21,827 nt of DNA. It comes from Euryarchaeota archaeon UBA175. GTDB lineage: Archaea > Thermoplasmatota > Poseidoniia > Poseidoniales > Thalassarchaeaceae. Of this stretch, positions 1 to 6,883 are shown piece by piece; the stretch's first letter is position 1, and the number at the start of each line of letters is the position of its first letter. The notes beneath the pieces are model-generated. The model searched no databases and was not told the origin of the DNA. It saw only the letters and a program-made list of their open reading frames with translations. The position numbers were made by a program, and so were the translations under genes. Location of the stretch: the NCBI GenBank assembly GCA_002497895.1, contig DAFD01000093.1, positions 1 to 21,827 of the forward strand, read 5' to 3'.

Positions 1-169
1 GGAAGTGATTCCTGAGCCAGAGCCGGTGGAGGAGCCGGCTGTTGAGCCTCAGTCTGTCCTACCTCCTGGTGTTCCACCGATTCCAGAAGAAGGCCTCCCT
101 GATGGTTGGACAATGGAGCAGTGGGCCTTCTATGGCCAAAAATGGCTAGATCAACAGAAGGGCGATTGA
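1..169 (+). CDS. C-terminal end of an unrecognised protein with a GWTMEQW-type tail (5' truncated)
   Basis: An open frame enters from the left edge (codons in phase from base 2) and stops at TGA 167-169, leaving about 55 residues. The visible part is a Pro/Glu-rich linker (repeated PEP, EEP, PPxPP) followed by a compact end with the motif DGWTMEQWAFYGQKWL and a few polar residues. I recall short C-terminal GWT-EQW-YG-WL tails on many secreted or membrane-attached proteins of Marine Group II archaea, where they follow disordered acidic/proline linkers. That association is from memory and is not proven here. Nothing of the functional domain is in the window, so no function can be given. The thermosome gene follows after a 100-base gap on the same strand. 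Confidence 0.75.
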   Translation, partial: EVIPEPEPVEEPAVEPQSVLPPGVPPIPEEGLPDGWTMEQWAFYGQKWLDQQKGD

Positions 170-221
170 GCAGGATTCGCAGTTTTGGTGGCACGAGTGC
201 GCTCGCGCCTACGTGTGCGAG

Positions 222-229
222 GCCTTATG
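222..229 (+). promoter_or_regulatory. weak TATA-like box upstream of the thermosome gene
   Basis: CCTTATGA lies about 41-48 bases before the thermosome ATG, in the 100-base gap after the preceding stop codon. Its spacing suits an archaeal promoter giving a short 5' leader that still contains the GGAGTGTGA ribosome binding site at 256-264. The match to a TATA consensus is poor and no clear BRE is visible, so this is only a candidate. Confidence 0.2.
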
Positions 230-269
230 ACCCCCTCTCCGGTCGCCGGATTCCGGAGTGTGATTTCCG

Positions 270-1880
270 ATGTACAACGGTCAACAGCCAATATTTATCC
301 TCAAGGAAGGAACTACTCGAACCAGCGGTAAGACTGCTCAGAGCAATAATATCGCTGCTGCCAAGGCAGTTTCTGACGCGGTTCGCAGTACCCTTGGACC
401 GAAAGGAATGGACAAGATGCTAGTCGATGCAATGGGCGATGTAGTCATCACTAACGATGGTGCTACAATCCTCAAGGAGATGGACATCGAGCACCCTGCT
501 GCAAAGATGATTATCGAGATTGCCAAAACTCAGGAGCAGCACTGCTTCGACGGCACCACCAGTGCAGTCGTTATCGCAGGAGAATTACTCAAGCGCAGTG
601 AGGACCTCGTTGAGCAGAACGTCCATCCAACTGTAATCTGCGAGGGCTTCAGGCTCGCTTCAGATAAGGCAGCAGAACTCATCGATTCTCATGCTCTCGA
701 CGTCAATGAGGAGCGACTTCACGAGGTCGCTGTGACGGCTCTTACAGGCAAGAGTGCGGGGGCAGTCAAGGAATTCCTCGCAGACATTTCAGTCCGTGCA
801 GTCCTTGCAGTCGGTCAAGAAACCGATGACGGCGTTGTCGTCGACCTCGATGATATCAAAATTGAGAAGAAGCAGGGTGGGTCAATCAAGGACAGTTCTC
901 TCGTCGACGGAATAATCCTCGACAAAGAGCGCGTCCACTCAGGAATGCCTCGCTCGATAGCTGACGCAAAGATTGCTCTCATCAACTCGGCTATCGAGGT
1001 CAAGAAGACCGAAGTCGACGCTAAGATTCAGATTACAGATCCAAATATGCTAGCACAGTTCCTCGACGAGGAGGAATCATTCCTCAAAGGACTCGTCGAC
1101 ACTATAATCGCCAGCGGAGCCAATGTTGTCATCTGCCAAAAGGGCATAGACGACCTGGCTCAGCACTACATGGCTAAGGCCGGGTTATTCGCTATCCGCC
1201 GCGCTAAGAAGAGTGACATGGAAGCACTCTCAAAGGCGACTGGCGGCAGCATCGTCACCAATATCGATGACCTCAGCGGAGACGACCTCGGTCAAGCCGC
1301 AAAGGTCGATGAGCGTAAGATCGGAGATGCTGACATGGTCTTCATCACCGGCTGCCCGCAAGCCAAGAGCGTCAGCGTCTTGCTGCGCGGCGGAACCGAG
1401 CATGTGGTTGATGAGATCCGCCGCGCCTTCGACGACGCTGTTGGCGTCGTCGCAGTCGCCCACGAAGATGGAGCAGTTCTCACCGGCGGCGGCTCAGTTC
1501 TAGCAGCTATCAGCCGTGACTTGCGATCATATGCCGAAGGAATCGGTGGAAGAGAACAGATGGCGATTGAAGCCTTCGCAGGCGCTCTTGAAGTCATTCC
1601 TCGAACCCTCGCTGAGAACGCTGGCCTCGATCCGGTCAACACAATAATCGATCTCAGAAAGGCACATTCGGAAGGTCTCTCTACCCACGGAGTGAACGTC
1701 TATGATGGCGGAGTTGTAGACATGGTAGAGAGCAAAGTGTACGAGCCCAGCCGTGTTGTTGAACAGGCCGTGCAGAGCGCTTCGGAGACTGCAGTGATGA
1801 TCCTCAGGATTGACGATGTTATCTCCAGCAAGGGCGGCGGCGGCATGGATGGCGCCGACTTCGATGGCTTCGATATGTGA
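270..1880 (+). CDS. ths: thermosome subunit (group II chaperonin)
   Basis: ATP-dependent cytosolic chaperonin subunit that would assemble into a double-ring folding chamber. The product is 536 residues, the usual size. Family motifs seen in order: LGPKGMDKM (42-50), NDGATILK (62-69), the nucleotide site FDGTTS (93-98), a GGGS segment before the C-terminal equatorial domain, [17 protein letters not shown] and the closing RIDDVI. The end is Gly/Met/Asp rich ([15 protein letters not shown]), as in many thermosomes. The start has GGAGTGTGA at 256-264. Two normally conserved positions differ: the nucleotide motif reads F-D-G-T-T instead of G-D-G-T-T, and the GGGA-x-E motif reads GGGSVL. The aspartates (D94 and the FDD segment before the GGG loop) are kept, so ATPase activity is not excluded. 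Assignment to the family is certain; which paralogue (alpha or beta) is not decidable. Confidence 0.97.
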   Translation: MYNGQQPIFILKEGTTRTSGKTAQSNNIAAAKAVSDAVRSTLGPKGMDKMLVDAMGDVVITNDGATILKEMDIEHPAAKMIIEIAKTQEQHCFDGTTSAVVIAGELLKRSEDLVEQNVHPTVICEGFRLASDKAAELIDSHALDVNEERLHEVAVTALTGKSAGAVKEFLADISVRAVLAVGQETDDGVVVDLDDIKIEKKQGGSIKDSSLVDGIILDKERVHSGMPRSIADAKIALINSAIEVKKTEVDAKIQITDPNMLAQFLDEEESFLKGLVDTIIASGANVVICQKGIDDLAQHYMAKAGLFAIRRAKKSDMEALSKATGGSIVTNIDDLSGDDLGQAAKVDERKIGDADMVFITGCPQAKSVSVLLRGGTEHVVDEIRRAFDDAVGVVAVAHEDGAVLTGGGSVLAAISRDLRSYAEGIGGREQMAIEAFAGALEVIPRTLAENAGLDPVNTIIDLRKAHSEGLSTHGVNVYDGGVVDMVESKVYEPSRVVEQAVQSASETAVMILRIDDVISSKGGGGMDGADFDGFDM

Positions 1881-1894
1881 GGTCGATTACGACC
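1881..1894 (+). other. short hairpin directly after the thermosome stop
   Basis: GGTCG-ATTA-CGACC forms a perfect 5-bp stem with a 4-base loop beginning at the first base after the stop codon. It could protect the mRNA end or help termination. No T-run follows, so it is not called a terminator. Confidence 0.3.
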
Positions 1895-1905
1895 GTAGGT
1901 CGTAT

Positions 1906-1943
1906 CACTGGTTTACATCAAGTTCAAGAATCGATTTCCAGTG
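1906..1943 (+). promoter_or_regulatory. inverted repeat around a TATA-like box upstream of the redox operon
   Basis: CACTGG (1906-1911) and CCAGTG (1938-1943) are perfect inverted arms 26 bases apart. Between them lies a TATA-like TTTACATC (1912-1919), 57-64 bases before the ATG at 1976. This layout fits a promoter with an operator on both sides, or an unrelated weak hairpin. Spacing to the gene fits a leader of about 30 bases. Support is by pattern only. Confidence 0.3.
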
Positions 1944-1975
1944 GGGCAACTACCCGTCGGGGCTGAGTTGGAAAA

Positions 1976-3949
1976 ATGGCCATCGTCAGTGTCTATATCG
2001 AGGAAGGTTGTATCACCTGCGATGCTTGTGAAGAGATTCTTCCAGAAGTCTTCCACGTTACCGATGATACCTGCTTCATCCATGCCGAAGTGAGGCTTGA
2101 TGGTGGATACGATAGGAACGAAGGAAAGGCTGGGTTGAAGCCTGAGACTCTAGCTTCATTCGAAGATGATCTTCTCGACGCTGCTGATGGCTGTCCAGTC
2201 GATGTGATCATCATCGTCGAAAGTGGCGAAGCAGCCGCTGCTGAGCCTGAGGAGGCTGCTGCACCAGCCGTTGAGGCCGCTGCAGAACCGATGGTCTCCG
2301 AGCCTATCGAAGTGGCTGGCGATGATATCGACGAGTTGCTTAGTGTTGGCGACCGCAGCCTAGCAATTCTCTTTGGCTCACAATCCGGAAACTCCGAAGA
2401 ACTCGCTGCGAAGTTAGCTAAGCAGGCTGCAGATTACGGCCTCGAAGGAACCGTCTATGACATGGACGGCTTCGATTTCAGTTCACTTTCGGGCATGAAG
2501 CGAGTCCTCATCGTCTGTTCAACTTGGGGAGAGGGCGAAATGCCCGACAATGCCGAGGATCTCTGGCAGATTTCAACCAAGTCTCCAGCCGGCAGTCTGT
2601 CCGGAGTCCACTACTCGGTCTGCGCTCTCGGTGATACGAGCTACGAATTATTCTGTGAGTCTGGAAAGGAATGGGATGAGCAATTCGAGAAGCTCGGTGC
2701 TACAAGACTCGTAGACCGTGTGGATTGTGATGTCGATTACGATGCGCCAGCTGCCGCGTGGGCTCTCGAAGCACTGGCTGCTTTAGCCGCCGTCGATGGC
2801 GCCGGTGTCTATCACGAAGACATGGTCGAGGCGATCAAGGCTCACGCCGCTGGCGATGTTGGCGGAGCCGATGGAGAGGACGGATTCTCAGTACCTGTCC
2901 TCACAGCCGCTGCCGTTCAGGCAGAACTCAGTATCTTCCGCTATGACCCAGAGCAGGCATCGACTGGCTCCGACACTTGGGTCTGCGCGATGCCGGGCAA
3001 CCTGAGTCTGCTTGAGGCTCTTCGAACCATCAAGAGCACACACGATGGCAGCCTGTCCTTCCGTGACGGGGCTGCCGATGACCCATCGACAGCAATCTGT
3101 GTCAACGGCCGATTAGTTCTCCCAGGCATGATTCGCCTCGATGCTGTGGCTCCGAATCGCGATGGAGTTCTCAGCCTTCGGGTGGATCCACTACCTGGCT
3201 TCGAAGTCATCCGTGACCTAGTCGTCGATCATTGGCCGATGGAGCGCCGACGTGAATCGACCGAACCATGGATGGTCGCCGCAACCAGAGAAGGAGCCAC
3301 GACCATGCAAGGCCCCATCGGAGTCATGGATCCTAATGTTGCCTCGGCGTTGCACTCGATTACCGATTTCAGCAGCGCCGCTCTTCTCCAAGCATCATCC
3401 GACGCCGTTCCGCACGCGAACGGCTACCTCGGCCCCTCTGTCCTCGCTTCTGCTTGGGCCCGTCGCAACGATCCACGTTCATCTCATTCATCGGTTGCCA
3501 GCCTTGATTCGATTCTTGGAAGTCCGAACGGAATCAAGGCTGAGACCGATCTAGCCAGTATTCGCCGGCAGAATGGATCCGGTGTAGTCATCTCAGAGGC
3601 TTTGCTCGACGCAAGGACGCACGTTCTCGAACAGGACGCGTTCACAGGGCGTCACGGCAAGCATGTTTGGTGGTACGCTTGGACGCTGAAATCGAGTGGA
3701 AAAGTCAACGATACAGTCCTCTATCGACAAGTTCTCGGCCCTATCGGACTTATTGGAAACCTGACTTCTGGAGTCACTGCGCGGATGATGACAGGATTCA
3801 CACGCACAGGTGGAGATATGTTCTACGATATGTTGGCGATGGTCGCCCCGCCCGCAGGATTTGGAAAGATGCCGCGGCAATTCAATTCATCAGTCGAGAA
3901 TCATCATGAGGTCGTGGCGATTTTCAATGAGCTCGACGGGAGATTCTGA
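1976..3949 (+). CDS. ferredoxin-flavodoxin-SdhB-like fusion protein lacking SdhB cluster cysteines
   Basis: A 657-residue multidomain redox-like protein, predicted cytosolic; no membrane helix or signal peptide is visible. (1) Residues 1-80: single-cluster ferredoxin with C12-x2-C15-x2-C18 and C73-P. (2) About 83-120: Ala/Glu linker. (3) About 126-275: flavodoxin of the reductase type, with FMN phosphate loop GSQSGNSEE (134-142), STWGEGEMPD (182-191) and CALGDTSYE (216-224). (4) About 317-535: a region following the SdhB/FrdB/TfrB iron-sulfur subunit, with SIFRYDPE, LLEALRTIK, SFRDG, VNGRLVLPG, DPLPGFEVIRDLVVD, YLGPSVLASAWARRNDPR and SPNGIKAETDLASIR. Here the plant-type [2Fe-2S] ligands are missing. 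The CxxCxxCxxxCP motif reads F465-A468-L471-S475-D476, and Cx5Cx3CP reads S506-S512-S516-P517. No cysteine occurs after residue 375. (5) The last 120 residues are unassigned. It is followed 9 bases on by an HdrB-like gene whose ribosome binding site overlaps this stop. Domain calls 1 and 3 are strong; the SdhB relation is an alignment by eye; the function is unknown. Confidence 0.85.
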   Translation: MAIVSVYIEEGCITCDACEEILPEVFHVTDDTCFIHAEVRLDGGYDRNEGKAGLKPETLASFEDDLLDAADGCPVDVIIIVESGEAAAAEPEEAAAPAVEAAAEPMVSEPIEVAGDDIDELLSVGDRSLAILFGSQSGNSEELAAKLAKQAADYGLEGTVYDMDGFDFSSLSGMKRVLIVCSTWGEGEMPDNAEDLWQISTKSPAGSLSGVHYSVCALGDTSYELFCESGKEWDEQFEKLGATRLVDRVDCDVDYDAPAAAWALEALAALAAVDGAGVYHEDMVEAIKAHAAGDVGGADGEDGFSVPVLTAAAVQAELSIFRYDPEQASTGSDTWVCAMPGNLSLLEALRTIKSTHDGSLSFRDGAADDPSTAICVNGRLVLPGMIRLDAVAPNRDGVLSLRVDPLPGFEVIRDLVVDHWPMERRRESTEPWMVAATREGATTMQGPIGVMDPNVASALHSITDFSSAALLQASSDAVPHANGYLGPSVLASAWARRNDPRSSHSSVASLDSILGSPNGIKAETDLASIRRQNGSGVVISEALLDARTHVLEQDAFTGRHGKHVWWYAWTLKSSGKVNDTVLYRQVLGPIGLIGNLTSGVTARMMTGFTRTGGDMFYDMLAMVAPPAGFGKMPRQFNSSVENHHEVVAIFNELDGRF

Positions 3950-3958
3950 GGTGAGTAA

Positions 3959-4819
3959 ATGCCTGTAAAATACGCTTACCACCCTGGAAACGTCGCCCAC
4001 AGCAGCGCCCCCGAGGTTGCTGATACGATGGACTCCTTGGCTCGCGCCTTGGGTATCACTTTGGTTCCTTTACCTGGAGCCACCAGCTGCGGCGCTGGGA
4101 TTGTAAGACAGGCTAACCGTCGCCTACAGTTGACTCTCAATGCACGCACTTTTGCTATGGCTGAGGCAAAGGGTCTGGACATCATGACTCCATGCGCGGC
4201 GACGGCCGGCAATTTGCATGAAGATCTGATGACTTTGAAGTCAGACCAAATTCTGCTGCAAGAAGTCAACGAGACTCTGCAGCGCACCTGTGGTCTGACG
4301 ATGACAGGGGATGTTGCAGTTCACCACTTACTACACGCGGTTGTCGATGAGATTGGTCTGGACAAGTTGGCGGATAAGGTCCGCAACCCGATTGATTTCG
4401 TGGTTGCTGGGTATTACGGACCAAACATCCAGCAAGAAGGTGCTTGCGGCGGAGATGATGTGTATGATCCAAATTATCTGGAGCAGTTGATTTCGGCTCT
4501 TGGTGGAACCCCAGTTAACTGGGAAGCTCGAACTCAGAGTGTCGGTGTTCCTGGACTATTCAGTGAGGATTCGACTGTGATGAAGCAGGCTGCTGAGGCT
4601 CTGTCCGAGGCTAAGTCAGAGGGCGCTGAGTTGATTGTCAGCGCTTGCAATCTTTCTCATTATGTTCTTGATGTGTATCAAGGCAAGGCTGGCCGTAATG
4701 CCGGACTTGCTACTAATATCCCGGTGATTCATCTGTGCGAGATGCTTGCTTTCGCTCTTGGTACACACAATAACCGATTGGCTCTACTCCGAACTCGTAT
4801 CGCTGTTATCGGTGACTGA
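3959..4819 (+). CDS. HdrB/SdhE-like (CCG-domain) protein with most cluster cysteines replaced
   Basis: 286 residues resembling heterodisulfide reductase subunit B and the related SdhE/TfrB C-terminal domains. Those proteins bind non-cubane [4Fe-4S] clusters through two copies of C-x(n)-CC-x(n)-CxxC. The overall pattern is kept: YAYHPGN, LPGATSCGAG (39-48), NARTFAMAEAKGLDIMTPCAAT, HLLHAVVDEIGLDKL, VAGYYGPN, a second half with ALGGTPVNW, VSACNLSHYVLD and IPVIHLCEMLAFALG. The ligands are mostly gone: LGC is PGN, CC is SC, CxxC is CAAT, HYGC is YYGP, the second CC is SV, and the last CxxC is CNLS. By my alignment three of about ten canonical cysteines remain. Start ATG follows TGAGGTGAGTAA, which overlaps the stop of the upstream fusion gene, so the two are probably co-translated partners. 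Its last 36 bases overlap the convergent helicase gene. A catalytic HdrB role is unlikely; a structural partner role is inferred. Confidence 0.8.
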   Translation: MPVKYAYHPGNVAHSSAPEVADTMDSLARALGITLVPLPGATSCGAGIVRQANRRLQLTLNARTFAMAEAKGLDIMTPCAATAGNLHEDLMTLKSDQILLQEVNETLQRTCGLTMTGDVAVHHLLHAVVDEIGLDKLADKVRNPIDFVVAGYYGPNIQQEGACGGDDVYDPNYLEQLISALGGTPVNWEARTQSVGVPGLFSEDSTVMKQAAEALSEAKSEGAELIVSACNLSHYVLDVYQGKAGRNAGLATNIPVIHLCEMLAFALGTHNNRLALLRTRIAVIGD

Positions 4820-6592
4820 TCCTCTCAACTCGATATCCTCGTGATGTGCTGGAAAATTTTCGAGGCCGGTTTGCCCTCTCGGTCTGAACGTGGATGGGGG
4901 TATTTTTCGAGGCTCAGCTACAGCTTCTGTGTTCTCAGGTTGCTGCTGTTCACTGAGTTCCGGGCGATGTGTTTCTCGTATGCTTCTGACAAACTCGGCA
5001 GCAGGAGTTAGTTCTCCTTCGATTTCTACACGGAACTGAGACAAATTTGAGAGATCAAGATGGCCACTACGAGCCAGTTTCCTTCGAACTCTGCCGACTG
5101 CTCTGTACATGTTTTCTTCACGCCGAAGGGCAGCCGCACGCGCTCCTTCGTCACGAGTATCTTCGGCGATCAGGACGACAACATCTCCATCGCGATGACG
5201 GCCGGTTCGACCGCGGCGCTGGATATTCCGAATTTCGCTAGGGACCGGCTCATAGAATATTACAAGGTCGGCGCTAGGAATGTCAAGTCCCTCCTCACCG
5301 ACGCTCGTGGCAATCAGTATGTTTCCTTCACCCGAGCGGAATGATTCGATACGCTCGACCTGCTGCTTTGGTGTCAGCCCTTTGCCGCTTCCTCGCTTAC
5401 TCTGGCCGATGAATTGGATTGGCTTGGCACCTTCGAGATTCTCCAATGCTGTATCTAGGGCAGTCACTGAATCTCTGAAGGTCGCGAAGACTATGATTCG
5501 AGATTCGGAATCACGGCGTAGTCTCTCTCGCACTAGTCGTCGCACTGCACCAACCTTGCTGTGGATTTCACCAATTTCAGCAAGACTCGCTCTTAGGTCT
5601 CTGACTCGCGGGTCACGGAGAAGATTACGCGTGTTCTTCTTCTCTGAGTCCGCGCCGCTCTCCTTTCGGTCGAGGAATTCTCGAGCGGCAGCAGTGCCTT
5701 GGCAGAGAAGGTGGTTGATCAAGTGGTGAAGGGACATTGCCAAACCGATTCTGCTCATCGATCCGTAGGCGTCTGACTGCCCTCTACGAATCGCGGCATT
5801 TGATCTCTCCATGGCATTGGCAAGTCCTGAATGAGAGGCGGGCCCTGGCAGGACATATCTGCCGAGCCGCCGCTCGCGGTCGACGATACTCTCTTGCCAA
5901 CGAACGAAAGGTTCTGCAAGTTCTCTAATTTCGTTCGGAACTTTGACTCGTAATTCCTCAATATCGAGATTTGCGAGGTGTTCTGTGAGCATATCATCAC
6001 TCGAACTGCGCATGTGGATTCGCTCGACTGCGAGCCGTTGGCAAATTTCTTCGACTTTCTCAGTCTTCGATCCGGGGCTGGCAGTCATGCCAAGAATCAG
6101 TGGATCAGCAGCGAGTCTGAGATAGAGGTCAGCAACTTGTGCTTCACCACGTTCTCCAGTAGCATGGTGCGCCTCGTCGACCACCAATACGCAGCAGCCG
6201 TTCAGATCCAGCTCCCCCTTCATCACATCGTTGCGAACCACTTGAGGTGTTGAGACGATGAGACGGCTCTTCTGCCACATCCCTTCTCGCTTTGATGCAG
6301 GTATCGCTCCGCTCATCGCGATAGGCTCAATCGATTCATCTTTGAAGACAGATTGTAAATCATCGAGATGCTGCTTCACCAGAGCTACCGTCGGTGCAAT
6401 CATCAGCGCCCAGCCATCAGAGCGCCGCAGCATCTCGGCCATAACCATCCAAGCGACAGCGGTCTTTCCAGCCGCTGTCGGAAGCACAAGAAGGGTCGAA
6501 CCCGACAGCGCCACATCGACTGCCTCTAGCTGATATGCCCGGGCTTCGATGACCTCGTCACGAAGCCCATCATGCTGCAGCCTCGCGCTCAT
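4784..6592 (-). CDS. SF2 DNA helicase of the Hef/FANCM/MPH1 group, helicase-only
   Basis: 602-residue DEAH helicase predicted to remodel stalled replication forks or branched DNA. Motifs seen: ARAYQLEAV near the N-terminus, Walker A PTAAGKT (38-44), APTVALVKQH (66-75), Walker B DEAH (139-142), TASPG (170-174, typical of the Hef/MPH1 group), IIVFATF, ATSVGEEGLDIP (starting near 428) and QRRGRTGR (458-465). An insert between the two RecA lobes matches the family layout. Archaeal Hef usually continues into an XPF-type nuclease and HhH domain; here the protein stops after a polar tail with no ERKxxxD nuclease motif. The tail holds QTGLENFP (574-581), a plausible PCNA-interaction motif. Start ATG at 6592; a TATA-like GATTTAGA on the minus strand about 25-32 bases upstream suggests a leaderless or short-leader transcript. 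The stop lies inside the convergent HdrB-like gene. A plain RIG-I/UvrB-like role is less likely because of TASPG. Confidence 0.92.
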   Translation of the reverse strand: MSARLQHDGLRDEVIEARAYQLEAVDVALSGSTLLVLPTAAGKTAVAWMVMAEMLRRSDGWALMIAPTVALVKQHLDDLQSVFKDESIEPIAMSGAIPASKREGMWQKSRLIVSTPQVVRNDVMKGELDLNGCCVLVVDEAHHATGERGEAQVADLYLRLAADPLILGMTASPGSKTEKVEEICQRLAVERIHMRSSSDDMLTEHLANLDIEELRVKVPNEIRELAEPFVRWQESIVDRERRLGRYVLPGPASHSGLANAMERSNAAIRRGQSDAYGSMSRIGLAMSLHHLINHLLCQGTAAAREFLDRKESGADSEKKNTRNLLRDPRVRDLRASLAEIGEIHSKVGAVRRLVRERLRRDSESRIIVFATFRDSVTALDTALENLEGAKPIQFIGQSKRGSGKGLTPKQQVERIESFRSGEGNILIATSVGEEGLDIPSADLVIFYEPVPSEIRNIQRRGRTGRHRDGDVVVLIAEDTRDEGARAAALRREENMYRAVGRVRRKLARSGHLDLSNLSQFRVEIEGELTPAAEFVRSIRETHRPELSEQQQPENTEAVAEPRKIPPSTFRPRGQTGLENFPAHHEDIELRGSVTDNSDTSSE

Positions 6593-6634
6593 GGGCCAAT
6601 CGATTCGAAGTCAGGGTTCTAAATCGTTGCACTG

Positions 6635-6664
6635 ACCCCATGGTTCACTTACACCCATAGGGGT
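6635..6664. promoter_or_regulatory. imperfect inverted repeat, possible operator in the divergent promoter region
   Basis: ACCCCATGG (6635-6643) and CCATAGGGGT (6655-6664) pair over 9 bp with one unpaired A and an 11-base spacer. It sits between the helicase start (43-72 bases upstream of it) and the L3 TATA candidate (24-53 bases upstream of it). That position suits a repressor or activator site acting on either gene. It could also form an RNA hairpin if transcribed. Confidence 0.35.
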
Positions 6665-6687
6665 GCAAACGGGCCTTTCCCGATTCG

Positions 6688-6695
6688 TTCATATA
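6688..6695 (+). promoter_or_regulatory. TATA-box candidate for the L3-SecY operon
   Basis: TTCATATA is the best TATA match on the plus strand upstream of L3. Transcription would start near 6715-6722 and give a leader of about 165 bases before the L3 ATG. A long leader is plausible because the region holds several possible RNA structures. Confidence 0.4.
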
Positions 6696-6809
6696 GGGTA
6701 TGGAAGTCGCAAGGCCGCTCACTACGTGAGGCACCAGACACCATAGGGCTCTGCTCAAGTATCCCGGACTGCTGATATCCACTCGGAAATCGGCTTTCGG
6801 TGTCACGGT

Positions 6810-6877
6810 TCCTCCCTAACGTGGTGGCCCGGTTCGAATCCGCTTCGGCGGCAAACTTTCCGGTAAATACTGGAGGA
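6810..6877 (+). promoter_or_regulatory. structured L3 leader with anti-Shine-Dalgarno element
   Basis: TCCTCC at 6810-6815 is exactly complementary to the L3 ribosome binding site GGAGGA at 6872-6877. TCCTCC also lies in the loop between CACG (6804-6807) and CGTG (6820-6823). Between the two elements CCGC-TTCG-GCGG (6840-6851) is a UUCG-capped hairpin, and CCGG/CTGG (6860-6873) is a weak stem that reaches the ribosome binding site. Together these could switch ribosome access, as in autoregulated ribosomal protein leaders. The pairing is seen; the regulation is inferred. Confidence 0.35.
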
Positions 6878-6883
6878 CATACA

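Larger units (their letters stand above)
6593..6883. other. divergent intergenic region between helicase and the ribosomal superoperon
   Basis: 291 bases without a supportable gene. It contains a 9-bp imperfect inverted repeat (6635-6664), a TATA candidate for L3 (6688-6695) and a structured L3 leader with a UUCG hairpin and a TCCTCC element. These are given as separate entries. A tRNA T-arm-like string GGTTCGAATCC (6831-6841) has no cloverleaf around it. Confidence 0.6.

Noticed and set aside
4784..6592. Helicase as a frameshifted full-length Hef with lost nuclease
   Set aside because: The sequence beyond its stop is the intact HdrB-like gene on the other strand; no nuclease motif appears in any frame there.
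6831..6851. tRNA T-arm-like GGTTCGAATCC upstream of L3
   Set aside because: Only three of five T-stem pairs form, no matching 5' acceptor strand, D-arm or anticodon arm is found within 75-140 bases upstream, and part of it pairs better as a UUCG hairpin.
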